Of a DNA stretch of 64,000 nucleotides, positions 56,921 to 64,000 are shown piece after piece. The stretch spans positions 28,212,706 through 28,276,705 of the forward strand of contig JANAVB010009598.1 in NCBI GenBank assembly GCA_029216955.1, written 5' to 3'. The position numbers and the translations under genes are program-made. Under the pieces are notes generated by a model that saw only the letters and a list, made by a program, of their open reading frames with translations, had not been told where the DNA came from and did not search any database. The DNA comes from Iris pallida. Its lineage: Eukaryota; Streptophyta; Magnoliopsida; Asparagales; Iridaceae. Within the stretch, counting starts at the first letter, position 1. Each line of letters begins with the position of its first letter.

Positions 56921-58250
56921 ATGACATATTCCAAATCATTGAGTTATGTACCCATTGGTACCGCTGAACTCACATCTACGACATTCCAGATTCTTGAGTT
57001 ATGTACCCGCTGGTACCGCTGAACTCACATCTACAATATTCCAGATCCTTGAGTTATGTACCCGCTGGTGCCGCTGAACTCACATTTCTAAAATTCTAGA
57101 TTATTGAGTCATGTACCCTCCCGTACCGCTGAACTCACAATCTTCTAGATTATCGAGTTATGTACCCGCAGGTGCCTCTAAACTCACATTTCGGTCACTT
57201 TTTCAGATAGTAAGTCATGTATGACCATACCTCTAAATTTTCTTTCTGAAAGAGATCCTCCCTCATGATCCACTACCCGCACTCCCAGTGCACAAAAAGG
57301 GTAACAGATCCATAAATTTCTAAAACGGCCATGTCCTCATTACCTCTGAGTCGTTTCACTTCCGCCAAAAATAAATCACCCCTTTACATAGAACTTTCAT
57401 GTCCTCATTACCTCTGAGTCGTTCTATGTACCCTCCTTTATTGAGCCCACTCCTGCCATGTCCTCATCACCTCTGAGTGGAAAGGCTCCGTCGAAGAAAC
57501 CTTCATGCTTGCCATGTCCTCATTACCTCTGAGTAAGTATGATGATTCCCTTTCGATTTATTATCCGTACCCACAACCAGAGTACGCCATCGATAATAGG
57601 TCCGTAAATATTCTCTGCTGAGTCTACTCATGCCATGTCCTTATTACCTCTGAGTAGGAAGACTCCGCGGTAAAACCCCCACACTTGCCATGTCCTCATT
57701 ACCTCTGAGTAAGTATGTTGGTTTTCTCTCGTCTTATTATCCGTATCCTGTACCAGGATACGCTAAGGATAATAGGCCCACAAATGTCCTCTGTTGACCA
57801 CAAATGTTCGCAGCTGACCACAAATGCCGTACTAGGTCCCCTAGTACATCCACATCTTTCCTCATCATCACATGCTTTTGGAGCCCAGCTGTTCCATAGC
57901 ATTCTTTCATCCAATGCATAGAACTTCCATGTTGATAGCACCTCTGAGTTGTTCTGTGTACCCTTCATGGAGCCCACTCCTGCCATGTCCTCATTATCTT
58001 TGAGTAGGAAGGCTCCATTGAAGAAACCCTCATATTTACCACCTCTGAGTAAGTATGTTGGTTCTCTCTCGTCTTATTATCCGTACCTAAAAATAAGGCA
58101 CGCCAAGGATGATAAGTCCACACAAAATCCCCAGCGGAAGCGCCCAAACCTATCACGTCCATGCTACCTCTGATATGATCTCCACACCAAAACAACTCTA
58201 TTTTCTATGCTTCTTATTCAAAGTGTTCCAAATTTTCAATTTGAAAATTT
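56921..58250 (+). repeat. Element E 3' UTR with two tandem-repeat systems
   Basis: First array 56941-57200: five units of 55 bases (the last spacing 49) starting GAGTTATGTACCC. Second, irregular array about 57330-58180: CATGTCCTCATTACCTCTGAGT recurs about ten times, between inverted-repeat units (57560-57597, 57736-57773, 58076-58116). No coding sequence. Tat/Ogre elements are known for tandem repeats in the 3' UTR. Confidence 0.88.
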
Positions 58251-58262
58251 TGAAGGGGGACT
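58230..58262 (+). promoter_or_regulatory. Element E polypurine tract with adjacent perfect inverted repeat
   Basis: AAATTTTCAA-T-TTGAAAATTT (58230-58250) is a perfect 10-bp inverted repeat, followed directly by the polypurine tract TGAAGGGGGACT (58251-58262) and the 3' LTR. Confidence 0.75.
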
Positions 58263-59875
58263 TATAGAAGCATGGAAAATACTGCTTTTAGTCCCATATC
58301 AGAAAGGAGAAAAAGAAAGGGCTCACTCCATTCTATAAATAGAGCCCCCTTGCCTCCTTTGAAAAGGGCACCAACTTCTCTTCCCTCCTTCCAACTTGGA
58401 CTCTTCCTACTATGCACCTTCGGGTGCTAAGTCGAAGAAGTCTAGGGCAGCGCGGGCTCGTCGAGCTCAGTCAGCTGTCCCAACCTCTGACCATCAGAGT
58501 GCCCCGCTAACTGTTAAAGCGGGCCTCTGAGGGAAAGTTGTAAACATGATACCTACGCACTCGTGTGTTCGGATACCCGGACCCACAAAATGAGTACAAA
58601 GGTTGACCGAAATGTCCTTGACTTGCGAGATGGGATCCTTCACAAGCACAAGGAAAGAAGAGAATTCTCTATGCCGCTCGAATTCAACATGGAGCTTCAT
58701 GCGGCTCAAAATCCAGAAAGCTTCATGCGGCCCAAAAATAGCAGGGGGGCCTTAGGCGGCCCAAAATCAACATGGAAGCCCATGCGGCTCAGAAACTTAT
58801 GCAGACCGAAAGTCTTCTGGAGCCTCATACGGCTCGGATAAGCTCTATGCGGTTACGACTTCGGTCATAACGACTCTTCATGCGGCTCGAGTATGAAGAC
58901 TCTCATGCGGCTCGAGTATGGAGACGCTCATCCGGCTCGGTCGTGATGACTCTTCATGCGGCTCGGTCATGATGACGCTCATGCGGCTCGAGTATGAAGA
59001 CTCTCATGCGGCTCGGTCATGACGACTCTCATGCGGTTCGGGTATGGAGACTCTCATGCGGTTCGGGCACGACGACTCTCATACGGTTTGAGTGTGATGA
59101 CTTTCATACGGCTCATGAGTACAACAGTTAGGACACGTGGCTGGACACGTGTCAAAAGCCGATCATATCTCAATAAATTCAGATCTACTGCAATCAAAGT
59201 AATCTCTAGATTGGGTCGAATCCCAATAATCATAACAAACAGTGGGGACACGTGGCAGAGAATGATTCAGATTTATTCATTCAGATTTGAAACGGCAACA
59301 AATTATCATGATGCAGATTTGTTGCAATCAGCATTAATTACTCATTGGATTCGGCACAATCTATATTAATGACCCAGATTCAACACATTCAGGTTAATGG
59401 CCCAGATTGATTAATCAAAAGGCCACCGACTTTTAAGAGGGGGCAATTATTTCAAACCCTAATGATGCCCCCCACTCTTATAAATAGCAAGGTGCCATTC
59501 CCTTGCGAGAGAAGACAGAAGAGAGATACAGATACACACAGAGATATACGGAGAGACAGACAGAGACAAGCAGAGAAAGAGAGAGTACCCCCCTTCGAAT
59601 CCAGAGAGAATAAAGAGAGCATTTCTTCATCAACGCCAAGTACTTCTTCTACAGAGCCAAGGTTGCATCCGATCGTCCAAGGAGTAAGGCAGAGCTGCCG
59701 TCGCTTTCCTGAGCCTCTACCGTCACCCCCCAGAATCTAAAATAAACAATTGTACTTAGATTAATATACCTAGGTTTTCGTCCCTAGGCTTTCTTTGTAT
59801 AAGCGAATTTGTATTGTGAAGTAAAAGTCCAGTCCTCCGATAATTGTTTTGTTCTTTTATATTTCATGGCAAACA
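58263..59875 (+). repeat. Element E 3' LTR (1,613 bp)
   Basis: Matches 46657-48295 over its whole length with scattered G/A and C/T differences and small indels. Starts TATAGAAG (G to A relative to the 5' LTR) and ends CATGGCAAACA. ORFs here are copies of those in the 5' LTR. Confidence 0.93.
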
Positions 59876-59880
59876 CTGCT

Positions 59881-60358
59881 GTGGACGCGTGTCATCATTT
59901 TATTGAGATGCGCGTGGTTGTGGGCAGTGTAGTAGGTACGCTCTGCGAAGTTGGTGGCTTGCGCGCTACGTCACCCTGCTTTTATAAATAAGATTTGATC
60001 AAGTAGCGCCAACTAGCCAGGTTGTCCATGGGCGTAACTCAACCACTGGCGCCTTTGACTAGGTCTTCTGTCAGCATTAATTACATGCTGACAAAATCTT
60101 GTCGAGCACCATATTGTACGGGATTCGAATATATTTTCCTTAATCTCCGTGCTGTTAGCTGTCAGGCAATGATGATATCGTTACAGCTTCTCGAGGAAGT
60201 ACACCACGTGGCGCTCGCGCAACCTGACTCCAGCGTAACTCGATATTAGCGCAACCTGATGCTGCGCAATTCGATGGTTTGGCACAATATAATGATTTGG
60301 CACTATCTATTGATCGAACACTTTAATGGATGGCACAGCTTGATTTTTAGCTTCTACA
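59881..60358 (-). repeat. Element D 5' LTR, second part
   Basis: Resumes after CTGCT (59876-59880), matches the end of the other LTR through CTTCTACA, and abuts GCTAT. It keeps a module of about 115 bases deleted from the 3' LTR. Confidence 0.92.
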
Positions 60359-60363
60359 GCTAT

Positions 60364-61977
60364 GTAGATGAGTATATAGATATGTGGCATTTAATACCAT
60401 AGGCATGTAATACCTTGGTTCCTAAGGTATCCTAGAAAGGTAAGGTAAACCATAGAATGACTTGGTATTGAACCTAATAGGCTAATTTGACTAGAATTGA
60501 CCAAAGTTTTACCAAATAGTTCAAGTTGACTAGAGTTGACCAAAAGTTAACATTGAGTCAATATGTGACCAATTGACCTAGCTTGCCTAGAGTTTGACTT
60601 AGTTGACTAAGATTGACCTAGTTGACCAAATCCTAGATGTTGACTAGTTTGACCAGAGTTGACCAAGAGTTGACTTTGACCTAGATTGACCTAGAATTAT
60701 GTAGAATGCATTGTAACTTCATTTACCTTATATTGAACACATTGTAACATGTATTGCTCTAATAGGATATTGTGACTCCGGTTCAGACATCTGATATTCA
60801 TCAGTCATTCAGGATATCAGGCGAGTACATTCTATGATAGTTCTTTCATTTACTTGTCGATTACTGTATTTCAGTTCTAGTTAGTTCTATTTGATTCTTG
60901 TTATAAACACGGATTGGTATTACTGAATTCATGTATGCGACACACATACTTTACTCGTCTAGCCTCTACTATTCGAACCACCTATTAGTATCTTTATGTG
61001 CTGGTTGGACTTGTATTCGATTGATGTGTTGGATTATGGATTCACTTGTATTATTGGGCAGAAAAATACTTGATTAGACATGTGAACATTCCTGCTATTC
61101 GAACCACCTCTCTGTGAACGATATTCGAACAATAGCCATCCCACACTTGGCCAGGTGTGCGATGTGCCGGATTTACCCCTTAGCCGTTTACATGTCTATC
61201 TCAGTATTTTAAAACACACTTGGATCATTGATTAGAACCATCATGGATCATTATTAGCACCACACCTTATTCGAACTACCTTATTAGAACATTGATTGAA
61301 ATTACATTCGACTCATCTTGTATTAGACTCATACTGGGATTAAACTCGACTTATATTGTACTGTCTGGACTTATATAATGTTACTCTAGTTCAGCTAGAT
61401 TTTTACTTACAGTTTTTATTGCCATGATCTTCTAATTCATTATATTATCTTCTCTTATACTTTAACTATTTCTTTGCATCATTACCTGTATAAAACTTCC
61501 ATGTTCATTAATATAACTGTCTATAACTGCTTTATAGTCTTTGCCATTTACTTGGGATTTTTAGATGAGTTGTGCTCGTTCCTGTCCTGACTGGACCTGT
61601 TAAAAATATTATAGATATTTTTTCTGAGGGCACTTGCTCTACTTTCTATGGAGAAGGAGATGGCTTAGCTACCTTGGGCCCCGATACTCAGGAGGACACT
61701 TGCTCTATTTCCTGAATGTTATATATTCCTTTAATAACAATCTTAGGTCAAAATTCTTAACTATATAGAATCATGATAGGATATCCATTAGGTAAGGATC
61801 TATAGGGTAAGGAAAATGGAACACAGTCTATGGGTAAAACTTGTAGGGTATTCTCTATCCTAAGGTTCTTTATAGGCTTTTCCTAAGAACATATCTTAGG
61901 TTTTATAGCTTAACCTCTATATAGGTTTCCATAGAAGCTTAACCTGCATCCTATCCTAGGTTTTCTATTTTTCGAGA
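60364..61977 (+). repeat. Probable element A 3' LTR, last part (right end truncated)
   Basis: Resumes after D's right target-site copy (60359-60363). It contains a 206-bp cluster of TTGAC[C/T] (60487-60692). Further on, TGTGCTCGTTCC and CTGACTGG near 61568-61592 resemble the U5 part of C's LTR read in its sense direction, which supports a plus-oriented LTR. The expected terminus GGTCGTGACA is missing: sequence passes directly into F's leader motif at 61978. No coding sequence is seen. Confidence 0.5.
60487..60692 (+). promoter_or_regulatory. Cluster of 15 W-box-type TTGAC[C/T] motifs
   Basis: Fifteen TTGACC or TTGACT strings on the plus strand in 206 bases (six TTGACT, nine TTGACC by direct count). 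TTGAC[C/T] is the core bound by plant WRKY factors. The array lies in the LTR sequence upstream of U5-like sequence, so a promoter role is possible but not shown. Confidence 0.6.
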
Positions 61978-62003
61978 CCTGCATGGGCCACCACTAAAAG
62001 ACG
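61978..62003 (-). promoter_or_regulatory. Element F leader motif / possible primer-binding site
   Basis: Sense TGGTGGCCCATGCAGG (61978-61993), 10 bases from the LTR. The same 16 bases as in C. To its left the sequence no longer resembles the A or C leader, which suggests a deletion or different leader here. Confidence 0.5.

Positions 62004-64000
<1,997 letters not shown>

Larger units (their letters stand above)
46657..59875 (+). mobile_element. Element E: Tat-lineage Ty3/gypsy retrotransposon, 13.2 kb, complete but inactivated by stops
   Basis: 5' LTR 46657-48295, primer-binding site 48299-48316, gag-protease 48388-52491, spacer to 53257, pol to 56920, repeat-rich 3' UTR to 58250, polypurine tract 58251-58262, 3' LTR 58263-59875. 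CTGCT is duplicated (46652-46656, 59876-59880). It starts TGTAGAAG and ends AAACA. Gag-protease and pol stay in two long frames with about a dozen in-frame stops and few frameshifts, so it is younger than its host D. Confidence 0.95.
33766..60358 (-). mobile_element. Element D: Tat-lineage Ty3/gypsy retrotransposon, degenerate, interrupted by element E
   Basis: Flanked by GCTAT (33761-33765, 60359-60363). The 3' LTR is 33766-34677; the 5' LTR is 46144-46656 plus 59881-60358. Sense order on the minus strand is primer-binding site, gag, protease, RT, RNase H, second RNase H, integrase, then a 2.4-kb region with antisense ORFs, then the polypurine tract. Without E it is about 13.4 kb. The second (archaeal-type) RNase H and the position of the extra ORFs are hallmarks of the Tat lineage. 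Many frameshifts and stops make it defective. Confidence 0.92.
8388..61977 (+). mobile_element. Element A: gag-only LTR retrotransposon (TR-GAG-like), interrupted by B, C, D and E
   Basis: Plus-strand element: 5' LTR 8388-9717, leader motif, damaged gag 9990-11381, inverted repeat plus polypurine tract, 3' LTR from 11547. The 3' LTR is cut by B at 13631 and D at 33766, and its apparent last part runs to about 61977. There is no protease, RT, RNase H or integrase between gag and the polypurine tract. The left flank CTCTT (8383-8387) has no identified partner on the right. The two LTRs agree only for about their first 950 bases, so the right end is an inference. Confidence 0.7.

Noticed and set aside
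33766..60358. Endogenous pararetrovirus as an alternative for D or E
   Set aside because: Both have LTRs, target-site duplications, integrase and tRNA-type primer sites; no movement protein or coat-protein arrangement of caulimovirids is seen.

Overview
The window is plant repeat DNA and I find no host gene, rRNA or tRNA in it. The evidence is LTR retrotransposons of two plant Ty3/gypsy types, an angiosperm-type LINE (DUF4283 and CCHC ORF1; APE endonuclease, RT and zf-RVT ORF2), repeated nesting, and many stop codons in the old copies. This is typical of an intergenic, probably methylated block in a large angiosperm genome. I cannot name the species.

Almost everything is a stack of seven nested retroelements, called LINE, F, A, B, C, D and E here. 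Most boundaries can be set from target-site duplications (TSDs). F (minus strand; LTRs about 5898-7117 and 62004 to beyond the right edge) is the outermost frame. The LINE (1 to about 5897, minus) sits in one F LTR. A (plus; 5' LTR 8388-9717, gag only) lies inside F. Two elements entered A's long 3' LTR: B (minus, 13631-33598, gag only, TSD CTTTT) and D (minus, 33766-60358, Tat-type gag-pol, TSD GCTAT). C (minus, 23036-33245, no coding, TSD GATGG) is inside B's 5' LTR. E (plus, 46657-59875, Tat-type gag-pol, TSD CTGCT) is inside D's 5' LTR. LTR similarity agrees with this order: C's LTRs are nearly identical, while A's and D's are clearly diverged.

A, B, C and F lack pol. A and B keep only gag, with paired CCHC knuckles (TR-GAG-like). 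C and F have long LTRs around non-coding interiors (LARD-like). A, B and C share a leader motif after the LTR, an inverted repeat before the polypurine tract and a U5 terminus; F shares the first two, and its terminus matches only weakly. This suggests several parasites using one autonomous Ty3/gypsy partner that is not in the window.

D and E are Tat-lineage elements. They carry an extra N-terminal gag region, aspartic protease, a G-patch-like motif, RT, a gypsy RNase H plus a second archaeal-type RNase H, and integrase. Both are dead copies with in-frame stops; D is also frameshifted. D has, between pol and its 3' LTR, a 2.4-kb stretch with plus-strand (antisense) TATA boxes and short ORFs. 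E has hairpin-forming tandem repeats in its 3' UTR and LTRs that share sequence with its own coding region.
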